49,636 nucleotides of DNA from Colimorpha sp045598945 (GTDB lineage Bacteria; Bacteroidota; Bacteroidia; Bacteroidales; P3): positions 1 through 49,636 of the forward strand of contig JAZRVD010000168.1 of assembly GCA_045598945.1 (NCBI GenBank). The letters run 5' to 3'. A program made the position numbers and the translations under genes. The notes under the pieces are model-generated. The model was not told the origin of the DNA and searched no databases. It saw only the letters and a list, made by a program, of their open reading frames with translations. Below, one piece after another: positions 16,954 to 25,417 of the stretch (its first letter is position 1; each line of letters starts with the position of its first letter).

Positions 16954-17208
16954 ATGGAAAGAAATCTTAGAAAAGAAAGAATCGGCGTCGTGGTGAGCAA
17001 CAAGATGGACAAGTCTATCGTCATCTTGGTCGAACGCAAGGTTAAACACCCTAAATATGGCAAGTTCGTCAAGAAGTCTACCAAATTTATGGCCCACGAC
17101 GAAAAGAACGAGTGCAACATCGGCGATACTGTTCGTATTATGGAAACTCGCCCTCTTAGCAAGTCAAAATGCTGGCGCCTCGTCGAAATAGTTGAAAGAG
17201 CTAAGTAA
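16954..17208 (+). CDS. rpsQ: 30S ribosomal protein S17
   Basis: 84 residues, OB-fold protein that binds 16S helix 11 early in assembly. RKERIGVVVSNKMDKSIVILVERKVKHPKYGKFVKKS-type conserved segments and the C-terminal NIGDTVRIMETRPLSKSKCWRLVEIVE are full length. Last gene of the S10 block. Confidence 0.98.
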   Translation: MERNLRKERIGVVVSNKMDKSIVILVERKVKHPKYGKFVKKSTKFMAHDEKNECNIGDTVRIMETRPLSKSKCWRLVEIVERAK

Positions 17209-17258
17209 AACACTCCTACCGGTATCGTTTTTACATTAATGTTTAATAAGAACAACCA

Positions 17259-17627
17259 ATGATACAACAAGAAACAAGAATGACAGTTGCCGACAACAGC
17301 GGTGCTAAAAGCGCTCTCTGTATCCGCGTTCTGGGTGGCACTAAGAAGCGCTACGCTTCTATTGGCGATACTATCGTAGTCGCTGTTAAGGATGCTATCC
17401 CCTCCGGCAACATTAAGAAAGGTGCTGTCTCCAAGGCAGTCGTAGTTCGTACCAAAAAGGAAATCCGCCGCAACGATGGCTCTTACATCCGTTTTGATGA
17501 CAACGCTTGCGTCCTCCTTACTGCTGCCGACGAACTTCGTGGCACCCGTATCTTCGGACCCGTCGGACGTGAACTCCGTGAAAAACAATTTATGAAGATC
17601 GTCTCTTTGGCCCCCGAAGTATTGTAG
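17259..17627 (+). CDS. rplN: 50S ribosomal protein L14
   Basis: 122 residues. Contacts L19 and helps form bridges to the 30S; also the docking site for the silencing factor RsfS. Conserved QQETRMTVADNSGAKSALCIRV, KGAVSKAVVVRTKKEIRR and FGPVGRELREKQFMKIVSLAPEVL are present. First gene of the spc block, 50 bases after rpsQ. Confidence 0.98.
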   Translation: MIQQETRMTVADNSGAKSALCIRVLGGTKKRYASIGDTIVVAVKDAIPSGNIKKGAVSKAVVVRTKKEIRRNDGSYIRFDDNACVLLTAADELRGTRIFGPVGRELREKQFMKIVSLAPEVL

Positions 17628-17647
17628 AATTTTTAAAATTAACTGAA

Positions 17648-17962
17648 ATGAAATTGCACGTCAAAAAAGGGGATATGGTTCAGGTAATCGCCGGCGACGA
17701 CAAAGGCAAAATCGCTAAAGTCCTCAAGGTATTCCCCGAAAAGAATCGCGCCATTGTCGAGGGTGTTAATGTTAACAAAAAACACACTAAACCCAACGCT
17801 AAAAACACTCAGGGCGGTATCGTTGAGCAAGAGGCTCCTATACATATTTCTAACCTTATGGTCGTCGTTGGTAAGACCCCAACGAGAATCGGCCGTAAAT
17901 TAGACGAAAAAACCGGTAAATTGGTTCGCTATTCTAAAAAAACTGGGGAGGAAATTAAATAA
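17648..17962 (+). CDS. rplX: 50S ribosomal protein L24
   Basis: 104 residues. Assembly initiator with a KOW/SH3 domain: KKGDMVQVIAGDDKGKIAKVLKVFPEKNRAIVEGVN. The C-terminal extension is normal. Its TAA shares the last base with the rplE ATG (TAATG), so translation of the two is probably coupled. Confidence 0.98.
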   Translation: MKLHVKKGDMVQVIAGDDKGKIAKVLKVFPEKNRAIVEGVNVNKKHTKPNAKNTQGGIVEQEAPIHISNLMVVVGKTPTRIGRKLDEKTGKLVRYSKKTGEEIK

Positions 17963-18522
17963 TGACTTACATTCCTACATTAAAGACCAAGTACAAAGAG
18001 GAAATTGTATCCGCCCTCATGGACGAATACAAGTATAAGACCGTTATGCAGTGTCCTCGCCTGCTCAAAATCACCCTTAACCAAGGTCTCGGTAAAGCCG
18101 CTATCGCCGATAAGAAGGTTATCGATAAAGGTATCGAAGAAATGACCCTCATCGCCGGCCAGAAAGCTGTCGCTACTAAGTCTCGTAAGGATATCTCCAA
18201 CTTCAAGCTTCGCCGTGGCATGCCTATCGGCGTCCGCGTCACCCTCCGTGGCGACCGCATGTATGAGTTCCTCGAGCGTCTTGTCACTGCCTCTATCCCT
18301 CGTATCCGCGATTTCCGCGGTATCAACGACAAGGGCTTCGACGGCAAGGGCAACTATACCTTTGGTATCTCCGAGCAGATTATCTTCCCTGAAATAGATA
18401 TCGATAAAATCGACCGTATTCAAGGTATGGACATCACCTTCGTTACCTCCGCTAACACCGATAAGGAAGCTATGTCCCTCCTTAAACAATTCGGCCTCCC
18501 TTTCAAAAATCAACAAAAATAA
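17962..18522 (+). CDS. rplE: 50S ribosomal protein L5
   Basis: 186 residues. Binds 5S rRNA and contacts the P-site tRNA. Full length, with LKITLNQGLGKA, GQKAVATKSRKDISNFKLRRGMPIGVRVTLRG and the C-terminal FPEIDIDKIDRIQGMDITFVTSA. Overlaps the rplX stop by one base. Confidence 0.98.
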   Translation: MTYIPTLKTKYKEEIVSALMDEYKYKTVMQCPRLLKITLNQGLGKAAIADKKVIDKGIEEMTLIAGQKAVATKSRKDISNFKLRRGMPIGVRVTLRGDRMYEFLERLVTASIPRIRDFRGINDKGFDGKGNYTFGISEQIIFPEIDIDKIDRIQGMDITFVTSANTDKEAMSLLKQFGLPFKNQQK

Positions 18523-18528
18523 GAGATA

Positions 18529-18831
18529 ATGGCTAAAGAATCTATTAAAGCAAGAGAACGCAAAAGAGCCAAAATGGTGGCAAAGTATGCCAACAAGCGC
18601 GCCACCCTTAAGGAGGTTATCCGCACCAGCCAAGACCCTGAAAAGGTCGCTCAGGCTGTCATCGGTCTTCAAAAACTCCCTAAAAACGCCTGCCCTATCC
18701 GCCAGCACAACCGTTGCCAGCTTACAGGCCGTCCTAAGGGTTACATGCGCCAGTTCGGCATCTCTCGTATCAATTTCCGTGAAATGGCCCTCGCTGGTCT
18801 CATCCCTGGCGTTAAAAAATCAAGTTGGTAG
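18529..18831 (+). CDS. rpsN: 30S ribosomal protein S14 (zinc-free type)
   Basis: 100 residues. Completes the 30S head. It is the long, zinc-free form: instead of the CxxC pairs of the short zinc form it has CPIRQHNRCQLTGRPKGYMRQFGISR, like E. coli S14. It ends GLIPGVKKSSW as usual. Six bases after rplE. The following 140-base spacer is longer than most and may hold an internal promoter. Confidence 0.97.
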   Translation: MAKESIKARERKRAKMVAKYANKRATLKEVIRTSQDPEKVAQAVIGLQKLPKNACPIRQHNRCQLTGRPKGYMRQFGISRINFREMALAGLIPGVKKSSW

Positions 18832-18907
18832 TCTTTCGTGGTGCAAGTAATTAACAAATGTTTACATCTTTGCATCACTTTCTATCAGTTTATCCGTAAA
18901 TTATTGG

Positions 18908-18915
18908 TAGCTTTG
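18908..18915 (+). promoter_or_regulatory. Possible internal promoter before rpsH
   Basis: TAGCTTTG matches the -7 box and lies in an AT-rich 140-base spacer, 57 bases before rpsH. No clear -33 TTG, so it is weakly supported. Confidence 0.3.
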
Positions 18916-18971
18916 CAAGTTGGATTTTCTTTCTGACTCCAATACTACAAAACTTAAAATCAACACATTAT

Positions 18972-19373
18972 ATGGTAACAGATCCTATCGCTGATTATCT
19001 GACCCGTATGCGCAATGCTATTGCTGCCAAGCATAAGGTCGTCGAAATCCCAGCCTCCAAGTTGAAAAAGGAGATTACTAAAATCCTTTTCGAAAAAGGT
19101 TACATCGCTAACTACAAGTTCGAGAATGAAGGCGCTCACAACCAATCTATCAAGATCGCCCTCAAGTATCATCCCATCACCAAGATGTCCGCTATCTCTG
19201 AACTTAAGCGTATCTCCACCCCTGGTCTCCGTCGTTATGTCTCAGTAGACCAGATGCCTCGCGTCCTCAACGGCCTCGGTATTGCTATCGTCTCTACCTC
19301 TAAAGGCCTCATGACCGACAAGGAAGCCCGTACACTCAACGTGGGCGGTGAAGTATTGTGTTATATTAGCTAA
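18972..19373 (+). CDS. rpsH: 30S ribosomal protein S8
   Basis: 133 residues. Binds the central domain of 16S rRNA; in E. coli it represses the spc operon by binding near rplE. Conserved DPIADYLTRMRNAI and the C-terminal STSKGLMTDKEARTLNVGGEVLCYIS are present. I did not recognise an E. coli-like S8 site in the rplX-rplE junction, which is a one-base overlap here. Confidence 0.98.
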   Translation: MVTDPIADYLTRMRNAIAAKHKVVEIPASKLKKEITKILFEKGYIANYKFENEGAHNQSIKIALKYHPITKMSAISELKRISTPGLRRYVSVDQMPRVLNGLGIAIVSTSKGLMTDKEARTLNVGGEVLCYIS

Positions 19374-19394
19374 TTAAAGAGAGGAGTTTATACT

Positions 19395-19949
19395 ATGTCA
19401 AGAATTGGTAAAATGCCTATCCATATCCCTGCAGGTGTGGAAGTTTCTGTCTCTAACGACAACGTCCTTTCTGTTAAAGGTCCTAAAGGTCAGATGACCC
19501 AGCAAGTCGACCCTCTCATCACTGTACATATCGAAGATGGCGTTATCCGTATGGAACGTCCATCCGATGAAAAACAGCACAAAGCTCTTCATGGTCTCTA
19601 CCGCGCCCTTGCTGCCAATATGGTAAAGGGTGTCTCCGAAGGCTTCAAGGTTGTTCAAGAGGTTATCGGCGTCGGCTATAAGGTTCAAGCCTCCGGCAAT
19701 GTCCTTGAAATGGACCTCGGTTATTCTCATAAAATATTTTTCGAGCTCGCTCCTGAAATTAAAGTTGAGACCGTTACAGAAAAAGGTAAGAACCCTATCA
19801 TCACCATGACCTGCTGCGACAAGCAGATCCTCGGTCTGGCTGCTGCTAAGATTCGCTCTCTCCGCAAACCTGAGCCTTACAAGGGCAAGGGTATCCGCTT
19901 CCAGGGTGAAGAAATCCGCAAGAAAGCTGGTAAGGCAGCTGCTAAGTAA
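19395..19949 (+). CDS. rplF: 50S ribosomal protein L6
   Basis: 184 residues, two repeated domains near the GTPase centre. Begins MSRIGKMPIHIPAGVEV; the C-terminal KPEPYKGKGIRFQGEEIRKKAGKAA is intact. The start has a clear Shine-Dalgarno sequence (GAGAGGAG, about 10 bases upstream). Confidence 0.98.
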   Translation: MSRIGKMPIHIPAGVEVSVSNDNVLSVKGPKGQMTQQVDPLITVHIEDGVIRMERPSDEKQHKALHGLYRALAANMVKGVSEGFKVVQEVIGVGYKVQASGNVLEMDLGYSHKIFFELAPEIKVETVTEKGKNPIITMTCCDKQILGLAAAKIRSLRKPEPYKGKGIRFQGEEIRKKAGKAAAK

Positions 19950-20039
19950 TAGTAAAATTTTTTGGTGGAAGCCGCCATCGCATATACCTCTCTGGTAAAA
20001 GGGCCTTGGCGGCAGACCACTAAGCCAATATTCAGTATT

Positions 20040-20393
20040 ATGGCAACTAAAAAAGATATAAGAAGAAAAAAAATCAAGTTCCGCATCCGTCATAAAATCA
20101 GCGGTTCTCCTGAAATGCCTCGTATGTCTATATTCAGAAGCAATAAGGAAATCTATGCTCAGGTTATTGACGATGTTAAGGGCGTCACACTCGTTACAGC
20201 CTCATCTCTCGAAAAGTCTTTCGACAAGTCTGGCAACAAGAGCGAAGTAGCTGCTAAAGTAGGCAAAATCGTCGCCGAACGCGCCCTCGCCGCTGGCATC
20301 AATACCGTTGTTTTCGACCGTAACGGCTACCTTTATCACGGTCGCGTTAAATCTTTGGCAGATGCTGCCAGAGAAGGTGGTTTAAAATTCTAA
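20040..20393 (+). CDS. rplR: 50S ribosomal protein L18
   Basis: 117 residues. Binds 5S rRNA with L5 and L25. I chose ATG 20040 (MATKKDIRRKKIKFRIRHKI) because it gives the normal family length. An upstream in-frame ATG at 19962 would add 26 residues not found in the family. RMSIFRSNKEIYAQVIDD and the ending GRVKSLADAAREGGLKF are typical. Confidence 0.96.
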   Translation: MATKKDIRRKKIKFRIRHKISGSPEMPRMSIFRSNKEIYAQVIDDVKGVTLVTASSLEKSFDKSGNKSEVAAKVGKIVAERALAAGINTVVFDRNGYLYHGRVKSLADAAREGGLKF

Positions 20394-20400
20394 ATTTGTT

Positions 20401-20919
20401 ATGGCAGAACTAAACGTTAAAAGAGTAAAGTCCAGCGACATAGAGTTAAAAGAGCGTCTCGTTGCTGTTAATCGCGTTACTAAGGTCACCAAGGGTGGTC
20501 GTACTTTTACCTTCGCCGCTATCGTCGTCATTGGCGATGAAAAAGGTATTGTAGGTTATGGCTTGGGTAAATCCAAGGAAGTCCAGACCGCTATTCAAAA
20601 AGGTGTCGAAGACGCTAAGAAAAATCTTGTCAAAGTCCCAGTCCTCAAGGGTACTATCCCTCACGAACAGTGCGGCAAATATAGTGGCGCTCGCGTTTTC
20701 CTCAAGCCTGCGGCTCCTGGTACTGGCGTCATCGCCGGTGGTGCTATGCGTGCTGTCCTTGAAAGCGTCGGTGTTAAAGACGTGCTTGCCAAGTGCAAGG
20801 GCTCTTCCAACCCACACAGCGTCGTCAAGGCTACTATCATCGCTCTCCAGCAGATGAAAGATCCTTATATGGTCGCTCAGCTTCGTGGTATCTCTATGGA
20901 TAAAGTGTTTAATGGTTAA
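20401..20919 (+). CDS. rpsE: 30S ribosomal protein S5
   Basis: 172 residues. At the mRNA entry and decoding region; spectinomycin-resistance mutations occur in its N-terminal loop. KESRLVAVNRVTKVTKGGRTFTF-like segment (here LKERLVAVNRVTKVTKGG) and GTGVIAGGAMRAVLESVGVKDVLAKCKGSSNPHSVVKAT are intact. Seven bases after rplR. Its stop overlaps a spurious in-frame ATG for rpmD. Confidence 0.98.
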   Translation: MAELNVKRVKSSDIELKERLVAVNRVTKVTKGGRTFTFAAIVVIGDEKGIVGYGLGKSKEVQTAIQKGVEDAKKNLVKVPVLKGTIPHEQCGKYSGARVFLKPAAPGTGVIAGGAMRAVLESVGVKDVLAKCKGSSNPHSVVKATIIALQQMKDPYMVAQLRGISMDKVFNG

Positions 20920-20936
20920 TGATAGGAGAACTTACT

Positions 20937-21122
20937 ATGGCAGAAAAATCTCTCAAAATCAAGCAAGTTAGAAGCATTATCGGTCGCCCAGCCCGTCAAA
21001 AGAGAACTATGGAAGCTCTCGGTCTGCGTAAAATCAACCACGAACGTGTTGTTGTAGCTACTCCTCAAGTGCTTGGCATGATCGAAAAAGTTAAACACCT
21101 CATCACTGTTGAGGAACTTTAA
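20937..21122 (+). CDS. rpmD: 50S ribosomal protein L30
   Basis: 61 residues. I chose ATG 20937 (MAEKSLKIKQVRSIIGRPARQ) because the Shine-Dalgarno AGGAG (20923-20928) is about 9 bases before it and the length fits. An earlier ATG at 20919, overlapping the rpsE stop, would add six atypical residues. KRTMEALGLRKINHERVV is the L30 signature. Confidence 0.95.
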   Translation: MAEKSLKIKQVRSIIGRPARQKRTMEALGLRKINHERVVVATPQVLGMIEKVKHLITVEEL

Positions 21123-21189
21123 TATATAATCGGATTTCTCGCCTGCTTCTCTTTGTTGTATGGCGTTATCCCTCAAAGATTTTACAATT

Positions 21190-21639
21190 ATGAATTTAAG
21201 CAATCTTCAACCCGCAAAGGGCTCTATAAAGCATTCCAAGCGTATCGGCCGTGGCGCTGGTTCTGGCAAGGGCGGCACTTCTACGCGTGGTAATAAGGGT
21301 GCAAAGGCTCGTTCGGGCTATCATCAAAAGATAGGCTTCGAGGGCGGTCAAATGCCTCTCTATCGTCGCGTTCCTAAGTTCGGTTTCAAAAATAGAAACC
21401 GCGTCGAGTATGTCGCTATCAATATCGACACCCTCAACAAACTTAGCGAAGCTAAAAATATTACCGAGTTCAACCTCGATGTTTTCAAGCAGAATGGCTT
21501 AATCTCTTCTCACGATAAGATTAAGATTCTCGGTCGCGGCGAACTTAATAAGGCATTATCAGTCTTTGCCCACGCTTTCTCCGAAACTGCCAAGAAGGCT
21601 ATCGAAGAAAAAGGTGGCTCTGTTTCCGTTATCGAATAA
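21190..21639 (+). CDS. rplO: 50S ribosomal protein L15
   Basis: 149 residues, late-assembly protein. Start ATG 21190 (MNLSNLQPAKGSIKHSKRIGRGAGSGKGGTSTRG) gives the standard N-terminus; an earlier ATG at 21160 adds ten residues absent from the family. The Gly-rich GRGAGSGKGGTSTRGNKGAKARSG and the ending SETAKKAIEEKGGSVSVIE are typical. Followed by a hairpin-containing spacer before secY. Confidence 0.96.
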   Translation: MNLSNLQPAKGSIKHSKRIGRGAGSGKGGTSTRGNKGAKARSGYHQKIGFEGGQMPLYRRVPKFGFKNRNRVEYVAINIDTLNKLSEAKNITEFNLDVFKQNGLISSHDKIKILGRGELNKALSVFAHAFSETAKKAIEEKGGSVSVIE

Positions 21640-21650
21640 TCTTTGATTGA

Positions 21651-21688
21651 CGACTCTCTCTCCATGTCTCTCATGTCTGAGAGAGTCG
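21651..21688 (+). other. Hairpin in the rplO-secY spacer
   Basis: A perfect 10-bp stem, CGACTCTCTC (21651-21660) with GAGAGAGTCG (21679-21688), closes an 18-base loop. There is no T run after it. It is 24 bases before the secY start and could affect secY translation or RNA processing. Confidence 0.55.
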
Positions 21689-21712
21689 AATATCTGAAAA
21701 CCTTACGTATTA

Positions 21713-23062
21713 ATGAAGAGATTTATACAGACACTGAAAAACATCTGGTCGATTGAAGACCTCCGCAAGCGTATCCTTTATACACTTGGTCTCGTTCTTG
21801 TTTATCGTATCGGCTCTTATGTCGTCCTGCCAGGTGTCGACCCTACGCAGCTTAATGCTCTTCAGCAGCAGGGTTCCGAAGGTCTTATGGGCTTGCTCAA
21901 TATGTTCTCGGGCGGTGCCTTCTCCAATGCTTCTGTTTTCGCATTGGGTATCATGCCCTACATCACTGCCTCCATTGTGATCCAGTTGTTTGTAATGGTA
22001 ATCCCTTATTTCCAGAAGATGCAGCGCGATGGTGAGAGCGGCCGACGCAAGATGAATCAAATCACTCGCTGGCTTACAGTTATCATCACCGCTTGCCAGG
22101 CTCCTGCTTATATCACTAACATGATGTATCAGCTCGGCGCCTCTTCTACTGCTATCTATCCTTTCGATGGTAGCGCTCCCACTCCTTTCTTCTGGATATC
22201 AAGTATCATTATTCTCGTTAGCGGCACTCTCTTCGTGATGTGGTTGGGCGAACGCATTACCGACAAAGGTGTGGGTAATGGTATCTCCCTTCTCATTATG
22301 GTCGGTATTATCGCTCGTCTCCCCTTCGCACTCTCTGCTGAGTTCGCCTCACGTCTTACCGAAGGTGGTGGTCTTGTGATGTTCTTGTTCGAGATAGTTG
22401 TCCTGCTCGCCGTTATACTTCTTGTCATACTCCTCGTACAAGGTACTCGTCGTATCCCTGTTCAGTATGCCAAGCGCATCATCGGCAACAAGCAGTATGG
22501 TGGTGTCCGTCAGTATATACCTATCAAGGTCAATGCTGCCGGTGTTATGCCTATCATCTTTGCTCAGGCTATCATGTTCCTCCCTATTACTATCATGGGA
22601 TTCTCTAACAATACCGATTCCAAGTTTGCTCTCGCTTTTTCTGATTTCAATGGCTTCTGGTATAATCTTGTGTTCTTCCTCCTCGTTGTGGTGTTCACTT
22701 ATTTCTATACCGCTATCGCTATCAATCCAAATCAGATGGCTGAAGATATGAAGAAAAACGGTGGCTTTATCCCTGGCGTCAAACCAGGCAAGAAAACTGC
22801 CGAGTTCCTCGAGGATATCCTCTCTAAGATTACCCTCCCAGGCTCTATCTTCCTCGCCATCGTCGCTATCCTTCCCGCTATCATTCGTCTCTTTGGTGTC
22901 AATACTCAGTTCGCTCAGTTCTATGGCGGCACCTCTCTGCTCATCATGGTAGGTGTTATCCTTGACACTCTGCAGCAGATTGAAAGCCATCTGTTGATGC
23001 GTCATTATGATGGCCTCACTAAGACCGGACGTATAAAAGGTCGTAACTCAATGGGTATGTAG
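21713..23062 (+). CDS. secY: Protein translocase subunit SecY
   Basis: 449 residues, inner-membrane channel of the Sec system. About ten hydrophobic membrane segments are visible (for example GIMPYITASIVIQLFVMVIP and NGISLLIMVGIIARLPFAL). Family motifs present: LYTLGLVLVYRIGSYVVLPGVD at the N-terminus, the plug region (FSGGAFSNASVFALGIMPYI), and cytoplasmic loops ending SHLLMRHYDGL. SecE is outside the window. Linked with the ribosomal spc block as in most bacteria. Confidence 0.98.
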   Translation: MKRFIQTLKNIWSIEDLRKRILYTLGLVLVYRIGSYVVLPGVDPTQLNALQQQGSEGLMGLLNMFSGGAFSNASVFALGIMPYITASIVIQLFVMVIPYFQKMQRDGESGRRKMNQITRWLTVIITACQAPAYITNMMYQLGASSTAIYPFDGSAPTPFFWISSIIILVSGTLFVMWLGERITDKGVGNGISLLIMVGIIARLPFALSAEFASRLTEGGGLVMFLFEIVVLLAVILLVILLVQGTRRIPVQYAKRIIGNKQYGGVRQYIPIKVNAAGVMPIIFAQAIMFLPITIMGFSNNTDSKFALAFSDFNGFWYNLVFFLLVVVFTYFYTAIAINPNQMAEDMKKNGGFIPGVKPGKKTAEFLEDILSKITLPGSIFLAIVAILPAIIRLFGVNTQFAQFYGGTSLLIMVGVILDTLQQIESHLLMRHYDGLTKTGRIKGRNSMGM

Positions 23063-23076
23063 TTTCTCATGTCATC

Positions 23077-23114
23077 TGCCTGTCCCCCTTGTGGGACGGG
23101 CATCTGACTTTTTT
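23077..23114 (+). terminator. Terminator-like hairpin between secY and map
   Basis: A 10-bp stem (23077-23086 with 23093-23102, one G-U) has a six-base loop. A run of six Ts follows at 23109-23114, six bases after the stem. It could partly stop transcription and lower expression of map and the genes beyond; no strong promoter was seen after it. Confidence 0.5.
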
Positions 23115-23136
23115 ATTGTTTATAAACTTGTTTAAG

Positions 23137-23907
23137 GTGATTTTACTTAAAACTAAGGAGGAAATAGAACTCATTCGTTTGAGTGCCACCCTCGTAGGCA
23201 AAACGCTTGCGGAGGTTGGTCGTCATATTGCACCTGGTATCACCACCGCTTTTCTCGACAAGATTGGCGAACAGTTTATCCGCGATAATGGAGGCATACC
23301 TCTCTGCAAAGGCTTTGAAGGTTTTCCTTCTGCCTTCTGCATCTCTGTCAACGACACCGTCGTTCACGGCATCCCCTCCGATAAGATTTTCTTAAAGGAA
23401 GGTGATAACGTCTCTGTCGATTGTGTTATCGAACTTAATGGTTATGTTGGCGACTCTGCATATACTTTCCCCGTCGGAGAAATATCCGATGATATGCGTT
23501 GTCTTCTGCGTGTTACAAAAGAGTCTCTATACATTGGTCTCGACAAGTGCAAGGCTGGAAATAGAATAGGCGATATTGGTCATGCTGTCCAGCAACATTG
23601 CGAGAAAAACGGCTTCTCTGTTGTCCGCGAGCTTTGCGGTCATGGTGTAGGCTTCAAAATGCACGAGTCCCCTAATGTCCCTAACTATGGTATTCAAGGC
23701 ACCGGTCCCTTGCTCAAAGAAGGCATGGTCATCGCTGTTGAGCCTATGGTCTGCATGGGGTCGAAAAACGTTACTTTCTCTAAAGAGGACGGTTGGACGT
23801 GCAAGACAAAAGACCATCAGCACGCAGCTCATTTCGAGCATACTGTTGCTATTGGCGCCAACGGCCCAGATATACTTTCGACTTTTGACTTTATCGAAAA
23901 CAATTAA
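23137..23907 (+). CDS. map: Methionine aminopeptidase, type I
   Basis: 256 residues from GTG 23137. Removes the N-terminal Met from new proteins after deformylation. Metal-binding residues are visible: Asp in VSVDCVIELNGYVGD (two), His in GHGVGFKMHESP, Glu in AVEPM and Glu in FEHTVAI. I prefer GTG 23137 (ILLKTKEEIELI) because the family begins with x-LKTKEEIE. The longer frame from ATG 23089 adds 16 residues encoded by the secY-map hairpin region. An AAGGAGG inside codons KEE is coincidental. Between secY and infA, the usual place in Bacteroidota. Confidence 0.93.
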   Translation: MILLKTKEEIELIRLSATLVGKTLAEVGRHIAPGITTAFLDKIGEQFIRDNGGIPLCKGFEGFPSAFCISVNDTVVHGIPSDKIFLKEGDNVSVDCVIELNGYVGDSAYTFPVGEISDDMRCLLRVTKESLYIGLDKCKAGNRIGDIGHAVQQHCEKNGFSVVRELCGHGVGFKMHESPNVPNYGIQGTGPLLKEGMVIAVEPMVCMGSKNVTFSKEDGWTCKTKDHQHAAHFEHTVAIGANGPDILSTFDFIENN

Positions 23908-23933
23908 TTTTTTTTATCACTTATATTAAGGTA

Positions 23934-24152
23934 ATGGCAAAACAAGCAGCTATACAGTTAGACGGAACAGTAACCGAATCATTGGGCAACGCCATGTTTC
24001 GTGTTGAATTAGAGAATGGGCATCAAATTCTTGCTACCATCTCTGGCAAGATGCGTATGCACTATATCAAAATTCTACCTGGCGACCGTGTTCAGGTCGA
24101 GATGACCCCCTATGACCTTACTCGTGGGCGTATCACCTATCGTCACAAATAG
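23934..24152 (+). CDS. infA: Translation initiation factor IF-1
   Basis: 72 residues, single OB fold; binds the A site of the 30S with IF-2 and IF-3. MAKQAAIQLDGTVTESLGNAMFRVELENGHQILATISGKMR and DRVQVEMTPYDLTRGRITYRHK are full length. Twenty-six bases after map, 59 before rpmJ. Confidence 0.98.
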   Translation: MAKQAAIQLDGTVTESLGNAMFRVELENGHQILATISGKMRMHYIKILPGDRVQVEMTPYDLTRGRITYRHK

Positions 24153-24211
24153 TCTGCTATTTGATGTTAATAACCTGTTCGTAAGAAATCATTTGATAAA
24201 ACAATAAAACA

Positions 24212-24328
24212 ATGAAAGTAAGAGTTTCTGTAAAAAAAAGAACCCCAGACTGCAAAATTGTACGTCGCAAGGGGGTTGTTTATGTTATCAACAAAAAGAA
24301 TCCTAAATTCAAACAAAGACAAGGTTGA
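24212..24328 (+). CDS. rpmJ: 50S ribosomal protein L36 (zinc-free type)
   Basis: 38 residues: MKVRVSVKKRTPDCKIVRRK at the start, ending NPKFKQRQG. The four zinc ligands of the classic form (Cys11, Cys14, Cys27, His33) are here Thr, Cys, Asn and Phe, so it is the zinc-independent (C-minus) form. In the normal place between infA and rpsM. A 140-base spacer follows, in which I see no clear structure. Confidence 0.96.
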   Translation: MKVRVSVKKRTPDCKIVRRKGVVYVINKKNPKFKQRQG

Positions 24329-24468
24329 TAGTTATTAGCTGTGCTGTGGTGTATGTTTAGCCTTTTAGCGCAATGTGTATGGCTGCCGTTTCGTTAATAC
24401 TCTCAACATCACTCATCGCAAAGCTTTTTTATCTTCATGTCAATCAAACAACAAGAATTTATTAGTTT

Positions 24469-24846
24469 ATGGCAAGAATTGCAGGTATTGACTTACCCAA
24501 AAACAAAAGAGGTGTTATAGGTCTGACCTATATCTACGGTATCGGTAGAAGCCTTGCTTCCGAAATACTGGCTAAGGCTGGCATCGACGAGAACAAGAAG
24601 GTTCAGGACTGGACCGATGATGAGCAGAACACGCTCCGTACCATCATCAATGAGGGCTACAAAGTTGAAGGTGCTCTTCGTTCAGAAGTGCAGATGAACA
24701 TTAAGCGTCTCATGGATATCGGTTGCTATCGTGGCATTCGTCATCGTCTTGGTCTCCCTCTCCGTGGTCAGAGCACTAAAAACAACGCTCGTACTCGCAA
24801 GGGTAAGAAGAAAACAATCGCTAACAAGAAAAAGGCTACCAAGTAA
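24469..24846 (+). CDS. rpsM: 30S ribosomal protein S13
   Basis: 125 residues. Top of the 30S head, makes intersubunit bridges and touches P-site tRNA. MARIAGIDLPKNKRGVIGLTYIYGIGRS, RGIRHRLGLPLRGQ(S/R)T and the basic tail are present. First gene of the alpha block. In E. coli S4 binds the leader before rpsM; no homologous pseudoknot was recognised here. Confidence 0.98.
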   Translation: MARIAGIDLPKNKRGVIGLTYIYGIGRSLASEILAKAGIDENKKVQDWTDDEQNTLRTIINEGYKVEGALRSEVQMNIKRLMDIGCYRGIRHRLGLPLRGQSTKNNARTRKGKKKTIANKKKATK

Positions 24847-24935
24847 TTTGCGATTGGTGGCAACCAGCGGCGGATTATATTTTGTCTTTTGGAGCTGCTG
24901 GTGGTATTTTGTAAAATCAAGCACATTATTTTATT

Positions 24936-25325
24936 ATGGCAAAAACTTCTAAACCGACTAAAAAGAGAGTCGTCAAGGTAGAAGCAGAAGGAAGAGCATG
25001 TATCTTCGCCTCCTTCAACAACGTTATCATTTCGTTGACAAACAAAGCTGGTCAAGTGATTTCTTGGTCGTCTGCTGGAAAAATGGGCTTCCGCGGATCG
25101 AAGAAAAACACTCCGTATGCTGCTCAGATGGCTGCGGAAGATTGCGGCAAAGTTGCTTATGATTCGGGCCTACGCAAAGTCAAAGTTTATGTTAAAGGAC
25201 CTGGTCAGGGTCGCGAATCCGCTATCCGTGCTCTTACCACTTGTCAAATCGAAGTTGTCGAAATCGTCGACATCACTCCTCTGCCTCACAATGGCTGTCG
25301 TCCTCCTAAACGTCGTCGTGTCTAA
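24936..25325 (+). CDS. rpsK: 30S ribosomal protein S11
   Basis: 129 residues. Platform protein near the E site. ASFNNVIISLTNKAGQVISWSSAGKMGFRGSKKNTPYAAQ-type segments and the ending DITPLPHNGCRPPKRRRV are intact, including the Asn-Gly near the C-terminus where isoaspartate forms in E. coli. Confidence 0.98.
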   Translation: MAKTSKPTKKRVVKVEAEGRACIFASFNNVIISLTNKAGQVISWSSAGKMGFRGSKKNTPYAAQMAAEDCGKVAYDSGLRKVKVYVKGPGQGRESAIRALTTCQIEVVEIVDITPLPHNGCRPPKRRRV

Positions 25326-25417
25326 TCATTATTTGTTTGTTGGTTTTCTTCGCTTCTCGCAAGCATCTTTTATGAAACTCTTCTTATAACCAACAAGTTT
25401 TTTAACCTTTTTATATT

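Noticed and set aside
19962..20039. Longer start for rplR
   Set aside because: Adds 26 residues that the L18 family lacks; ATG 20040 gives the standard N-terminus.
23150..23165. AAGGAGG Shine-Dalgarno-like sequence inside map
   Set aside because: No start codon follows at a suitable distance; it encodes the KEE of the conserved KTKEEIE.
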